Assembly: GCF_002964845.1 (NCBI RefSeq) | Contig: NZ_KZ672963.1 | Coordinates: 12,772 to 50,582 of the forward strand | DNA: 37,811 nucleotides | Source of the DNA: Thermus tenuipuniceus | GTDB lineage: Bacteria > Deinococcota > Deinococci > Deinococcales > Thermaceae | Direction: 5' to 3' | Shown here: positions 7,953 through 17,241 of the stretch, in pieces | How positions within the stretch are numbered: position 1 is the stretch's first letter | Layout: every line of letters begins with the position of its first letter | Translations under genes and position numbers: made by a program | Notes under the pieces: generated by a model | What the model was told of the DNA's origin: nothing | Database searches by the model: none | What the model saw: the letters and a program-made list of their open reading frames with translations, nothing else

Positions 7953-8601
7953 CCTTTAGCAGGATTTCCAGGAACATCTCCCCGGTGAGCCTGCCCGTCT
8001 GGGTGTTCTGTCGGGAAACGTGGTAGCTGGCCAGGAGGTGGCGGCCATCCGGCAGGAGGTAGTGGGCCCCGTGGAAAAAGGGATGGGCGGACTTCTTCAT
8101 GCCGAAGTGGCCCAGGAGGGCCTCGAGGGCGATCCGGCCCAAGGCCAGGTAGACCCTGGCCTCCCGAAGGAGCCCGAGCTCCACCCGGGTCCAGGCGCTA
8201 CAGGCCAGGAGTTCTTCCCGGGTGGGCTTGTTCTCCGGGGGGGCACACCGCACAGCGGCGGTGAGGTAGGTTCCGTAGAGCCTTAGGTCGTCGTGGGGCT
8301 CGCTTTCTGGCTTGCTGGAGAGGCCCGCTTGGTAGAGGAGGGGGTAGAGGAAGGCCCCGGAAGCATCCCCGGTGAAGGGTCGGCCCGTGCGGTTGGAGCC
8401 ATGGGCCCCAGGGGCCAGGCCGAAGAGAACCAGGCGTGCCTGGGGGTCCCCGAAACCGGGGACGGGCCTGGCCCAGTAGGTCCAATCCCGGAAGGCCCGG
8501 CGCTTTTTCCGCCCCACCTCCTCCCGGTGGGCCACCAGCCTGGGGCAGCGGGTGCAGCTGGTGAGTTCCTGTTTAAAGGCACCCCACGAGGAGAGATCCA
8601 T
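7930..8601 (-). CDS. Uracil-DNA glycosylase, family 5 (UDGb)
   Basis: A 223-residue iron-sulfur uracil-DNA glycosylase that removes uracil and related deaminated bases, starting base-excision repair. Motif 1 is GLAPGAHGSNRTGRPF (residues 61-76), where family 5 has Ala instead of a polar catalytic residue; motif 3 is the HVSRQNTQTGRL stretch near the C-terminus. The four cluster ligands C16, C19, C119 and C134 are present. Length is close to the family (about 220). The ATG at 8601 has TATGCT/TATAAG elements a few bases upstream, consistent with a leaderless message. Its tail overlaps the 3' end of polX by 23 bases, which places a glycosylase and a gap-filling polymerase back to back. Confidence 0.95.
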   Translation of the reverse strand: MDLSSWGAFKQELTSCTRCPRLVAHREEVGRKKRRAFRDWTYWARPVPGFGDPQARLVLFGLAPGAHGSNRTGRPFTGDASGAFLYPLLYQAGLSSKPESEPHDDLRLYGTYLTAAVRCAPPENKPTREELLACSAWTRVELGLLREARVYLALGRIALEALLGHFGMKKSAHPFFHGAHYLLPDGRHLLASYHVSRQNTQTGRLTGEMFLEILLKAKGLAGL

Positions 8602-8604
8602 CGG

Positions 8605-8616
8605 CTTATAAGCATA
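8605..8616 (-). promoter_or_regulatory. -10 region of the uracil-DNA glycosylase gene
   Basis: On the minus strand TATGCT (plus 8611-8616) then TATAAG (plus 8605-8610) lie just before the ATG at 8601; the first leaves 9 bases to the start. It abuts the hairpin at 8614-8641. No clear -35 is visible. Confidence 0.4.
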
Positions 8617-8641
8617 ACCTCCGCCCTGGGGCGGGGGTTAT
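8614..8641 (-). terminator. Hairpin after the 58-aa gene
   Basis: A 13-base inverted repeat (ATAACCTCCGCCC against GGGCGGGGGTTAT, one mismatch that is a G-U pair in one RNA orientation) with a 2-base spacer. It lies 17 bases past the stop codon of the 58-residue gene. There is no long T tract, so termination may be weak or need a factor. It overlaps the -10 region of the downstream uracil-DNA glycosylase gene. Confidence 0.55.
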
Positions 8642-8657
8642 GGGGAGGGTTTGAGGC

Positions 8658-8834
8658 TTACTCGCCACAGTGCCCGGGGCCGATGGCCCGCGTGGCCTGC
8701 TCGCGGTTTCGCAAGAGCACCACCGCCGGGACCGGTGGGGGAGGAGTTCCCACCTGGAATCCCCGGGCCTGAAGCGCCTCGGCCAGGGCTTCCTTCTCGC
8801 TGGTCAAGGCAAGGTTGAGCCAGACTGGGGTCAT
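8658..8834 (-). CDS. Small protein (58 aa) downstream of the carboxyltransferase gene
   Basis: A minus-strand frame from ATG at 8834 to TAA at 8658. It begins MTPVWLNLALTSEKEA, continues with ALAEALQARGFQV, a Pro-rich TPPPPVPAV turn, then VVLLRNREQATRAI and a His/Cys tail (GPGHCGE). The alternating strand-helix-strand-helix pattern looks like a small folded alpha/beta domain. It starts 28 bases after the carboxyltransferase stop on the same strand and ends before a hairpin, so it is likely the last gene of that operon. I do not recognise a family. Its position recalls the small epsilon subunits of actinobacterial acyl-CoA carboxylases, but I see no sequence match. Confidence 0.55.
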   Translation of the reverse strand: MTPVWLNLALTSEKEALAEALQARGFQVGTPPPPVPAVVLLRNREQATRAIGPGHCGE

Positions 8835-8862
8835 GGCTTAGCCCCATTGTAGCCGCTACGCC

Positions 8863-10428
8863 TTAAAGAGGGATATTGTCGTGCTTTTTGAAGGGGCGCT
8901 CCTCTTTCTTGTCCCAGAGCATCCTCAGGTGCTGGTAGAGGATGCGGCGGGTGTGGGCGGGGTCTATCACGTCGTCGATGTACCCCCTCCCTGCGGCCAC
9001 CCAGGGGTTGTCAAAAGCGCGGCGGTACTCCTCGATCTTGCGGCGGCGGGTTTCCTCGGGGTTGGGGGAGGACTGGATCTCCCGCCGGTAGATGATGTTG
9101 GCGGCTCCCTCGGCCCCCATCACCGCCACCGCCGCCGTGGGCCAGGCCAGGACCACGTCCGCCCCCATGTCCTTGGAGTTCATGGCCAGGTAGGCTCCGC
9201 CGTAGGCCTTGCGGGCGATGAGGGTGATCTTGGGCACCGTGGCCTCGGCGTAGGCAAAGAGCATCTTGGCCCCGTGGCGGATGATCCCCCCGTGCTCCTG
9301 GGCCACCCCGGGCAGGAACCCGGTGACATCCACCAGGGTGAGGATGGGGATGTTGAAGGCATCCATGGTGCGAATGAAGCGGGCGGCCTTGTCGGAGGCG
9401 TTGATGTCCAAAGCCCCGGCCATGAAGCGGGGGTTGTTGGCCACCACCCCCACGGGGTAACCGCCCAGCCGGCCCAGGCCCACGATAATGTTCCTGGCGA
9501 AGCCGGGCTGGATTTCCAAAAACTCCCCATCGTCCAGCAACGTGCGGATCACTTGGTGCATGTTGTAGGGCCTTTTGGCGTCGGGATGGACGATGTCCAG
9601 GATCTCCGGGGTGGGGCGGAGGGGATCGTCCTTGGGTTCCACCACCGGGGGCTTTTCCCGGCTGTTTTGGGGCAGGTAAGAGAGAAGCTTTTTGATGAGG
9701 TCCAGGACCTCCTGGTCGTTTCGGCCCTCGAGGTGGGCCACCCCGCTTTTCTCCATGTGCACGTCCGCCCCGCCCAGCTCCTCAAAGCTCACTTCCTCCC
9801 GGGTCACGCTCTTGATCACCTCGGGGCCGGTGATGAACATGTAGCTGGTCCCCCGGCTCATGAGGATGAAGTCGGTCATGGCGGGGCTGTAGACGGCTCC
9901 CCCGGCGCAGGGCCCCAGGATGGCGGAGATCTGGGGCACCACCCCGGAGTAGATGGCGTTGCGGTAGAAGACCTCCCCGTACCCGGAGAGGCTATCCACT
10001 CCCTCCTGGATGCGGGCCCCAGCGGAGTCGTTGAGGCCCACAATGGGAGCCCCCACCTTGGCCGCCAGGTCCATGAGGCTGGCGATCTTGCGCCCATGCA
10101 TCTTGCCTAAGGAGCCGCCCAAGACGGTGAAGTCCTGGCTGAAGACGAAGACCAAACGGCCCCCGATGGTGCCGTAGCCGGTCACCACCCCATCCGCCGG
10201 AGCCTCAACCCCCTCCATGAGACCGGTTTCCAGGTGCTCGGCAAAGGGCATGAGTTCCACAAAGCTTCCCGGGTCCAAAAGGTATTCTATTCGCTCCCGG
10301 GCGGTAAGCTTCCCCTGCTGGTGCTGCTTGCGGATGCGTTCCTCTCCCCCTCCCAGGAGGATCCTTTTCCGCCTTTCCTCCAGCTCAGCCAGTAGCTCAT
10401 CCAGGATAAGCTTGGCGTTGTCGGCCAT
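8863..10428 (-). CDS. Acyl-CoA (propionyl/methylmalonyl-type) carboxylase carboxyltransferase subunit
   Basis: A 521-residue carboxyltransferase that moves carboxyl from carboxybiotin to an acyl-CoA (propionyl-CoA or acetyl-CoA), or the related decarboxylase alpha subunit. The N-terminal crotonase-fold half carries the start region KQHQQGKLTARERIEYLLDP, then DFTVLGGSLGKMHGRKI, GAPIVGLNDSAGARIQEGV and ILGPCAGGAVYSPA. The C-terminal half has NNPRFMAGALDINASDKAAR, VDVTGFLPG and ARKAYGGAYLAMNSK, ending with the conserved HDNIPL. Full family length is present. The ATG at 10428 starts at MADNAKLI without a clear ribosome site. No biotin carboxylase or biotin-carrier gene is in the window, so partners must be elsewhere. 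The acd-etfBA operon lies nearby on the same strand. Exact acyl-CoA specificity is open. Confidence 0.92.
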   Translation of the reverse strand: MADNAKLILDELLAELEERRKRILLGGGEERIRKQHQQGKLTARERIEYLLDPGSFVELMPFAEHLETGLMEGVEAPADGVVTGYGTIGGRLVFVFSQDFTVLGGSLGKMHGRKIASLMDLAAKVGAPIVGLNDSAGARIQEGVDSLSGYGEVFYRNAIYSGVVPQISAILGPCAGGAVYSPAMTDFILMSRGTSYMFITGPEVIKSVTREEVSFEELGGADVHMEKSGVAHLEGRNDQEVLDLIKKLLSYLPQNSREKPPVVEPKDDPLRPTPEILDIVHPDAKRPYNMHQVIRTLLDDGEFLEIQPGFARNIIVGLGRLGGYPVGVVANNPRFMAGALDINASDKAARFIRTMDAFNIPILTLVDVTGFLPGVAQEHGGIIRHGAKMLFAYAEATVPKITLIARKAYGGAYLAMNSKDMGADVVLAWPTAAVAVMGAEGAANIIYRREIQSSPNPEETRRRKIEEYRRAFDNPWVAAGRGYIDDVIDPAHTRRILYQHLRMLWDKKEERPFKKHDNIPL

Positions 10429-10447
10429 ACTGGCCGCATGATATACT
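10418..10447 (+). promoter_or_regulatory. Candidate promoter for the two-TM coiled-coil gene
   Basis: TTGTCG (10418-10423), 18-base spacer, TATACT (10442-10447). Transcription would begin near 10454, giving a leader of about 48 bases with AGGAGGTGA at 10488-10496. The same AT-rich patch read on the minus strand (TAGTATATC) may hold the -10 of the carboxyltransferase gene. Confidence 0.4.
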
Positions 10448-10501
10448 AAGAAGCCGGGTTTGCTTCCACGGTAAGGGGGCCCGGCAGAGGAGGTGAGAGG
10501 A

Positions 10502-10924
10502 GTGAAGCGCTGGTTAAGCCTGGTCCTTTTGCTGGTGGTGGCGCTTCTTGTGGTTTGGGCTAGCTACCAGGGCTATGCCCGCCTCCGGGCCCTCGAGGGC
10601 CAGGTGGCCGCCTTGGAGAGTCGGGTGCAGGCCCAGGAGCAAGTCCTGAAGGCCTTGGGCGATCGGGTGGGCAAGCTGGAACAGGAGGTCTTCAAGGCTC
10701 CGTCCCCACCTCTTTCCCTCCCCGAGGTGCCAAAGGCCCCAAGCGCCCCCGCCTGGCCCTATGCGGTGGGCGTGGTGGTGGCGGCGGTGCTCCTTTTCTT
10801 CCTGTTGCAGCTTCTTCGCGGCAACCGGGGAAAGGAAGGGGCCGAGGGGCAGGGATCACCAGGACAGGAGAACCACGAGGTCTCGCGTATGGAAAGCGAA
10901 GGAGCTCCGCCCAGGAAGGAGTAG
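10502..10924 (+). CDS. Two-TM coiled-coil membrane protein, unrecognised (140 aa)
   Basis: Start is GTG at 10502, five bases after a perfect AGGAGGTGA; an in-frame GTG nine bases earlier overlaps that site and is less likely. Residues 4-21 form one hydrophobic helix, 27-64 a coiled coil with regular heptads (ALEGQVAALESRVQAQEQVL), 66-84 a Pro-rich linker (KAPSPPLSLPEVPKAPSAP), 86-106 a second hydrophobic helix, and 107-140 a charged Gly/Glu-rich tail. By the positive-inside rule both termini would be cytoplasmic and the coiled coil periplasmic. It stands alone between its promoter and a strong bidirectional hairpin. I assign no function; a scaffold or envelope-spacing role is only a guess. 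Confidence 0.8.
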   Translation: MKRWLSLVLLLVVALLVVWASYQGYARLRALEGQVAALESRVQAQEQVLKALGDRVGKLEQEVFKAPSPPLSLPEVPKAPSAPAWPYAVGVVVAAVLLFFLLQLLRGNRGKEGAEGQGSPGQENHEVSRMESEGAPPRKE

Positions 10925-10941
10925 GGATGGACTGAAGCTCC

Positions 10942-10969
10942 GGGCGGGCAGGGATTTCCCTGCCCGCCC
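10942..10969. terminator. Strong bidirectional hairpin between convergent genes
   Basis: A perfect 13-base-pair inverted repeat, GGGCGGGCAGGGA and TCCCTGCCCGCCC, with a 2-base TT between the arms, followed by TTTG on the plus side. It lies 17 bases after the coiled-coil gene stop and 17 bases before the etfA stop on the other strand, so it can serve both. Confidence 0.8.
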
Positions 10970-10986
10970 TTTGCCCCTGGCCGTAG

Positions 10987-11928
10987 CTAGTCCTTAAGTT
11001 TCTTGACCGCCTGGATCAAGGCGGGGAGCACCTGGTGCACATCCCCCACGATGCCGTAGTCGGCGTGCTTGAAGATGGGGGCCTCGGGGTCCTTGTTCAC
11101 CGCCACGATGTACTTGCTCTTGTTCATCCCCGCTAGGTGCTGGACCGCTCCGGAAACTCCCAGGGCAATGTACAGGGAAGGTTGCACGGTCTTCCCCGTC
11201 TGGCCCACCTGTTCGCTATAGGGACGCCAGCCGGCATCCACCACCGCCCGGGTGGCTCCCACAGCCCCGCCCAGGAGGGCAGCAAGCTCCTCCGCTTCCT
11301 TGAAGGCCTCGGGGCCACCCATGCCCCGGCCTCCCGTGACCACCACGTTTGCCTCGGTGAGGGAGACACCCTTTTTCTCCTCCTGCACCCTCTCCAGCAC
11401 CTCCACGGTGGGGACCGGAGGGATGGGAAGCGCCACCACCTGGCCTGCCTGGCCCAGGGGTTCCGCCAGGGGAGTGGTGTTGGGTTTCACCGTGAGGACC
11501 ACTGGGGGAGCGGTTTTCACCTTCTGGGTCACCCGGTTCAGGTAGGCGTAACGGGTGGCGTAGACCTCGCCTCCTTCCGCCCAGGACTCCAGGGTGTCCT
11601 CCAGAAGCCCTGCCTTCAGGGCATAGGCCACCCGGCCCATGTAGGTGCGGCTTTGCCGGGAAGAAGGGGCGACGATGGCCTTTACCCCGGCCTTGGCGGC
11701 TTCCAGGATCCCCGCCGCCCACTTCTCAGCGGTGTAGGGACCGAGCTCCGCCACGTAAAGGGTTTCCACGTAGGCTCGGGCCTCTTCCACGGGGGCTTGG
11801 CCCTCCGCCAAAAGCACCCCGGCCACCCCTTCTCCAAAGGCCTCAGAGAGCTTCCGGGCCCGGGTCAGGGCCTCGAGGCTCGCCTTCCTCAACTTGTTTC
11901 CATCGTGGTCCAGAACCACCAGGATCAT
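10987..11928 (-). CDS. etfA: Electron transfer flavoprotein alpha subunit
   Basis: A 313-residue FAD-binding subunit of ETF, which takes electrons from acyl-CoA dehydrogenases to the quinone pool. The C-terminal FAD domain has [50 protein letters not shown] and [15 protein letters not shown], all standard. The N-terminal domain begins [25 protein letters not shown] site lies 5 bases before the ATG, which is 10 bases after the etfB stop. It is the last gene of the acd-etfB-etfA operon and ends at the hairpin near 10955. No ETF:quinone oxidoreductase gene is in the window. Confidence 0.95.
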   Translation of the reverse strand: MILVVLDHDGNKLRKASLEALTRARKLSEAFGEGVAGVLLAEGQAPVEEARAYVETLYVAELGPYTAEKWAAGILEAAKAGVKAIVAPSSRQSRTYMGRVAYALKAGLLEDTLESWAEGGEVYATRYAYLNRVTQKVKTAPPVVLTVKPNTTPLAEPLGQAGQVVALPIPPVPTVEVLERVQEEKKGVSLTEANVVVTGGRGMGGPEAFKEAEELAALLGGAVGATRAVVDAGWRPYSEQVGQTGKTVQPSLYIALGVSGAVQHLAGMNKSKYIVAVNKDPEAPIFKHADYGIVGDVHQVLPALIQAVKKLKD

Positions 11929-11938
11929 GGATGCCTCC

Positions 11939-12682
11939 TCAGATCACCTTGGCTTCCTCGTGGAGAAGCCGCACCAGCTCCTCGGCCGCCGCCACGGGAT
12001 CCTTGCCGTCCAGAATCTTCTGAAGCCGGGTCTTCTCCTGGATGCTCTCCTGGAGGATTTCCACCCGGCTTGCGCCCTGAAAGGCCACCTTTTTGATCTC
12101 CTTCTTCTTGGCCTTCATGATGCCGGGCAGGGTGGGGTAGCGGGGCTCGTTCAGGCCTTGTTGCGTGGTGAAGACCGCAGGAAGCCGCACCCGTACCCAC
12201 TCCGCTCCCTCGTCCAGGTCATGCTTGGCCCTGGCGGTTTCCCCTTCCAGCTCGAGGGCCGTGGTCCAGGCCACCACCGGCATGCCCAGGGCTTCCGCCA
12301 AAGCCCCGCCCAGGGCCTGGCTATCCCAGTCGGCCTGCTGCCCGCCCGTAAGGATGAGGGTAGGGGATTCCTCCCGCAGGATGGGGGCCAGGGCCTCGGC
12401 CACGGTCACGGGATCGGCGTAGCCCTCGTAAACCACGTGGATGCCCCGGTCCATCCCCATGGCCAAGGCGGTGCGGATGGCCTCCTCGGCGCGCTCGGGG
12501 CCGAAGCCCACCACGATGGCCTCGCCCCCGTGCTTCTCCTTTAGGCGAAGGGCTTCCTCCACCCCATACTCGTCCATCTGGTCCAGGATCAGGGTGGCTC
12601 CGGAAAGGTCCACCCGGTCCCCCTGGATCCTCAGCCTGCTTTCCCCGTCCGGTACCTGTCTGATGACCGCCACGAACTTCAT
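11939..12682 (-). CDS. etfB: Electron transfer flavoprotein beta subunit
   Basis: A 247-residue ETF beta subunit with MKFVAVIRQVPDGESRL at the start, LDQMDEYGVEEALRLKE, ILTGGQQADWDSQ and the partner-docking loop LNEPRYPTLPGIMKAKKK, whose Leu contacts acyl-CoA dehydrogenases in known complexes. AGGAGGTAAGGG directly precedes the ATG. It starts 10 bases after the acyl-CoA dehydrogenase stop and ends 10 bases before etfA, a tight three-gene unit that supplies the dehydrogenase and its own electron acceptor together. Confidence 0.95.
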   Translation of the reverse strand: MKFVAVIRQVPDGESRLRIQGDRVDLSGATLILDQMDEYGVEEALRLKEKHGGEAIVVGFGPERAEEAIRTALAMGMDRGIHVVYEGYADPVTVAEALAPILREESPTLILTGGQQADWDSQALGGALAEALGMPVVAWTTALELEGETARAKHDLDEGAEWVRVRLPAVFTTQQGLNEPRYPTLPGIMKAKKKEIKKVAFQGASRVEILQESIQEKTRLQKILDGKDPVAAAEELVRLLHEEAKVI

Positions 12683-12692
12683 CCCTTACCTC

Positions 12693-13838
<1,146 letters not shown>

Positions 13839-13893
13839 AACCTCCTCCTTGGCGGCCTGCCAGGGGTGGGGCCTAAGGCCCGCTCTTTGACCC

Positions 13894-13922
13894 AGTCTAA
13901 GATTTTGCCCTTCCCCTTGCAA
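13894..13922 (-). promoter_or_regulatory. Promoter of the acd-etfBA operon
   Basis: On the minus strand TTGCAA (13917-13922) is followed after exactly 17 bases by TAGACT (13894-13899). Transcription would start near 13887, leaving a leader of about 50 bases with AAGGAGGAGG before the ATG. The region is shared with the divergent histidine kinase gene. I found no copy of the PfmR-like operator here. Confidence 0.55.
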
Positions 13923-13951
13923 CCCCGCCCCCATGCTACCATTGGAGGCAG

Positions 13952-16858
13952 ATGCGACTCGCAGGGCAAATAGAGGTTCTAGGCCGCTTTCAGCGGGCGT
14001 TGTTGAAGGATTTGGAACCCACGCAAATTCTGCGCAACCTCCTCGAGGTGGCCACGGAGGAAGGAGTGGAGCGGGCAGCCCTCTTCCTCTACCACCGGGA
14101 AACCCGGGAGCTGGTGGGAGAGGTGGCCTCGGGCCGGGGCCGCCACTACACGGTTTCCGCCATCGCCCTGCCCCTATACGCAAAAGGGCCCGTGCAGGAG
14201 GCTTTTTTCGCCGAGGGGCCCGTGAAGCGAGGACAGGAGTGGCTTCTGCCGGTGGTGGGGGAGGAGACGGTGTTTTGCTGGTCGGATCCGGAGAGCCGGT
14301 GCAGCGCGCGCCCCAAGGCCTCCCGGGAGACCCGGGCCCTGGTCTGTCCCTCCTGCAGCCGGTTTACCCCCAAGGGGGTGTTGAGCCTGGAAGGGGTGCC
14401 CCAGTCCCTTCTTTCCTTGATGCCCCTTCTGGCCCAGCTTACGGCCTTGGCCTTGAAAAACGGCGAACTCCTCTCGGAGCGAAACCGGGCTTTGGCCGAG
14501 CTTTCCCGCCACGCGGAGGCCCTATCCCACGTGAGCGCCTTGGCCCGGGAGGTGGCCAAGGTCCTCGAGCCCAGCGCGGTGCTGGAGACCCTGGCCCGCG
14601 TCCTTTCCGAGCGGTTCGGTTTCTATCGGGTGACCGTGGCCCTGGTGAAGGGGGAGGAGGGTAAGGACTACCTGGAGGGCTACCTCACGGTGCGGGGAAA
14701 AGACCTTTACTGGACGAAGGGCATCAGCCGCATCCGCCTGTCCCTGGCTTCTTCCCCGGATCCCCTGGCCAAGGCGGTGCGGGAGCGGAGGACCCTGGTT
14801 CTGGCAAGGGAGAGCCTGCCCCCGCATGTGGCCCAGGAGATGGGTCCCAGCGTGGCCTTTGTTCCCATCCTGGCCGAGGAGGAGGCCTTGGGGGCGGTGG
14901 CCGTGGACCACGGGCCTGGGGGACCAGGGGTGAATGAGGCGGAGGTGCGCTACGTGGAGCTCCTCACCGGCGTGGCGGGGGTAGTCCTCAGGAATGCCCA
15001 GCTTTACCGGGAAAAAAAGGAGCTTTCCTTGGCCCTGGCGGCGGAGCGCAGGCGGCTTTCCCAGGTGCTGGAGGAGCTTCCCGACGGGGTGGTGGTGCTT
15101 TTCGGTTCCGAGGGTTTTGCCAACGGGAAGGCCCGCCAGGCGCTTTCCGTGGGGTCCACGGTGTCCCTCGAGGACCTTCCCGCGGCCCTGGAGCCCGCCT
15201 TGGAAGGAGGAAGGTTGGAGTTTAGCCTGGGAGGGGCCACGTATAGCGTCCGGGGAAAGCAGGTGGGGGAGATGCGGGTCTTGGTCCTCCACGACATCAC
15301 CGAGCGCACCCGCATGGAGCGGGCCCTGAGGGAGCAGGTGGCCTTCACCCAGACCTTGGTGGACCTGGCCAAGGAAGCCTTGCGCCAACCGGGCCTCGCT
15401 CCCTTGACCGAGGCCATCGTCAAGCGCCTACAGGCTCTTTTCAACGCGGATGAGGGGTTGCTCTTGGCGGAGGAGGGGGGTAGCCAAAGGGTGCTTTACA
15501 GCACTTGCGCCCTTCCCGGGCCCCTTCCCCGGCCCAACCTCCTGGAAAAAGCCCTGATGGGGGGAGAGCCCCTGGGGGCGGAGGTCCTGGAGGCCCAGGA
15601 CTGCGGGGTGGCGCAGAGGCTGGGCCTTAAGAGCGCCCTGGTGGTTCCCTTCCGGGCGGGGGGGTTCCGGGGGGGACTCCTTTTGGGCTTTCGGCGGGAG
15701 AGGCGTTTTTCCGAGAAGCTCCTCTCCCGGCTGGTTCAGGTGGGGACCCTGCTGGCTTTGGTGCTGGAAAAGGCTCGCTTTTTGGAACTGGTGGAGGCCG
15801 AGGAGGAGCGCCTCAAGGCGCTTTTGGAGCACTCCCAGGACGTGGTCTACGTGCTGGATGGGGAAGGGCTTATCCGTTATGTGAGCGCCAGCGTGCGCCC
15901 GGTGCTGGGCTATGACCCCGAGGGGTACAAAAAGGCTCCCTTGAGGGCTCTGGACTTCGTTCACCCCGAGGACCGGGGGTTGGCGGAGGCCTTGTTCCGC
16001 GAGCTTTTGAGCCACCCGGGGGAAGTGCGTACCGGGGAGTTCCGGGTCCTTCGCGCGGACGGCACCCCGATTTCCGTGGAGGCCTGGGGGCGGAACCTCC
16101 TGGCTGACCCCCGGGTGCAGGGGGTAGTGGTGGACCTGCACGACCTGCGTCCCAGGCTGGAGGCAGAGCGCCTTAAGGGGGAGTTTATCGCCGCCGTAAG
16201 CCACGAGCTCCGCACTCCTTTGGCGGTGATCATGGGCCTGGCCGAGCTTCTTCGGGAGGAGGGGCTTTCCCCCTCGGCCCAGGAGTCGGTGGACCTCATC
16301 CTGGAAAGCGCCTTCCGGCTCAAGACCATGGTGGATAACCTCCTGGACACGAGCCGCCTCGAGGCCGGCCGCTTTGAGGTGAGCCGAAGACCCGTGAACC
16401 TGAGGCCCCTTCTTCAGGACTTGGCCAGGAGCTTCCAAGGCGTGGCGCGGCTTTCCGGGGTGGAGTTCCAGGTGGCTTTGGAGGAGCTTCCCCTTTTGGA
16501 GGCGGACCCCGACCGGGTGGTTCAGGTGGTGGGCAACCTGCTTTCCAACGCCTTCAAGTTCACCCCGCCGGGCGGGCGGGTCTACCTTCGGGCCCGGCAG
16601 GAAGGGGACAGGGTGGTCCTGGAGGTGGAGGATACGGGCCCTGGCATCCCCAAGGAGGAGCTTCCCAGGCTTTTCCAGCGCTACGCCCGGGCCAAGAATG
16701 CCCAGACCCGGGGGGTTTCGGGCACGGGGCTTGGCCTTTTCATTTCCAAGCACATCGTGGAGGCCCACGGGGGCCGGATTGAGGTGGAAAGCGAGGAGGG
16801 CAAAGGAAGCCTCTTTCGGGTTATCCTACCCTTGTATGGCCCGCATCCTTCTGGTTGA
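13952..16858 (+). CDS. Soluble multi-GAF/PAS sensor histidine kinase (968 aa)
   Basis: No TM segment or signal peptide is visible, so it is a cytoplasmic sensor. The order is GAF-like domain 1 (about 20-180), GAF 2 (195-350), a degenerate PAS ending LVLHDITERTRME (about 365-455), GAF 3 (460-620), PAS (622-745; VVYVLDGEGLIRYVS, FVHPEDRGLAE), HisKA with FIAAVSHELRTPLAV (phospho-acceptor H751), and HATPase_c with NLLSNAFKF, EDTGPGIPKEEL and SGTGLGLFISKHIVEAHGG. GAF 1 contains four cysteines, C109, C117, C132 and C135, in a C-x7-C-x14-C-x2-C pattern with no counterpart in an ordinary GAF domain, suggesting metal, Fe-S or redox sensing. GGAGG precedes the ATG by three bases. The next gene, a response regulator, overlaps its 3' end by 23 bases. 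The signal is unknown. Confidence 0.92.
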   Translation: MRLAGQIEVLGRFQRALLKDLEPTQILRNLLEVATEEGVERAALFLYHRETRELVGEVASGRGRHYTVSAIALPLYAKGPVQEAFFAEGPVKRGQEWLLPVVGEETVFCWSDPESRCSARPKASRETRALVCPSCSRFTPKGVLSLEGVPQSLLSLMPLLAQLTALALKNGELLSERNRALAELSRHAEALSHVSALAREVAKVLEPSAVLETLARVLSERFGFYRVTVALVKGEEGKDYLEGYLTVRGKDLYWTKGISRIRLSLASSPDPLAKAVRERRTLVLARESLPPHVAQEMGPSVAFVPILAEEEALGAVAVDHGPGGPGVNEAEVRYVELLTGVAGVVLRNAQLYREKKELSLALAAERRRLSQVLEELPDGVVVLFGSEGFANGKARQALSVGSTVSLEDLPAALEPALEGGRLEFSLGGATYSVRGKQVGEMRVLVLHDITERTRMERALREQVAFTQTLVDLAKEALRQPGLAPLTEAIVKRLQALFNADEGLLLAEEGGSQRVLYSTCALPGPLPRPNLLEKALMGGEPLGAEVLEAQDCGVAQRLGLKSALVVPFRAGGFRGGLLLGFRRERRFSEKLLSRLVQVGTLLALVLEKARFLELVEAEEERLKALLEHSQDVVYVLDGEGLIRYVSASVRPVLGYDPEGYKKAPLRALDFVHPEDRGLAEALFRELLSHPGEVRTGEFRVLRADGTPISVEAWGRNLLADPRVQGVVVDLHDLRPRLEAERLKGEFIAAVSHELRTPLAVIMGLAELLREEGLSPSAQESVDLILESAFRLKTMVDNLLDTSRLEAGRFEVSRRPVNLRPLLQDLARSFQGVARLSGVEFQVALEELPLLEADPDRVVQVVGNLLSNAFKFTPPGGRVYLRARQEGDRVVLEVEDTGPGIPKEELPRLFQRYARAKNAQTRGVSGTGLGLFISKHIVEAHGGRIEVESEEGKGSLFRVILPLYGPHPSG

Positions 16859-17201
16859 GGACGAACCCTTGGTGGCCCACATGGTGCGCCGCATTCTCGA
16901 GCGGGCCGGGCACCAGGTGGACTGGGCCTCTTCCGGCCAGGCGGCCTTGGACAAGCTTTCCGAACCCTACGATCTCGTGGTGTGCGATCTGGTGATGCCC
17001 GGGGTATCTGGCCTTGAGGTGATCCAGAGGATGCGGGCCTTGGGTCTTTCCACTCCTATTCTGGCCCTTTCCGCCAGCGTTTCCGAGAAAAGCCGGCGGG
17101 AGGCCCTCGAGGCAGGGGCGCAAGCCTTCCTGGGCAAACCCTTTGAAACCCAGACCCTGTTGGCCCAGGTGGACCGGCTGTTGGTCCGGGAAGAAGGGTA
17201 A
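16836..17201 (+). CDS. Single-domain response regulator (CheY-like)
   Basis: A 121-residue receiver domain only. Acidic pocket residues are in LVEDEP (E8, D9), the phospho-acceptor is D51 in VVCDLVMPG, the switch residue is S79 in LALSAS, and K101 is in GKPF. There is no DNA-binding or enzymatic output domain, so it acts by protein contact or passes phosphate on. The ATG at 16836 lies inside the 3' end of the kinase gene (23-base overlap), indicating translational coupling and a cognate pair. Longer upstream readings of this frame lie wholly within the kinase and are rejected. Confidence 0.92.
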   Translation: MARILLVEDEPLVAHMVRRILERAGHQVDWASSGQAALDKLSEPYDLVVCDLVMPGVSGLEVIQRMRALGLSTPILALSASVSEKSRREALEAGAQAFLGKPFETQTLLAQVDRLLVREEG

Positions 17202-17241
17202 TGGGCCTTCGGACGGCCTGAATAGCCTGGGGCGGGCTGGT

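Noticed and set aside
8881-10110. 409-residue plus-strand open frame opposite the carboxyltransferase gene
   Set aside because: Shadow frame rich in Gly, His, Asp and Val; the minus strand holds a full-length, motif-complete protein.
13839-14183. 115-residue N-terminal extension of the acyl-CoA dehydrogenase frame
   Set aside because: It runs through the operon promoter and into the divergent kinase gene, is Pro/Arg-rich with no homology, and the ATG at 13838 has an ideal ribosome site.
15428-16768. 446-residue minus-strand open frame opposite the histidine kinase
   Set aside because: Antisense shadow with no motifs; kinase motifs on the plus strand are complete.
17202-17241. GGCC and AGCC/GGCT inverted repeats after the response regulator
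   Set aside because: Stems of four base pairs only, expected by chance in GC-rich DNA; not called as a terminator.
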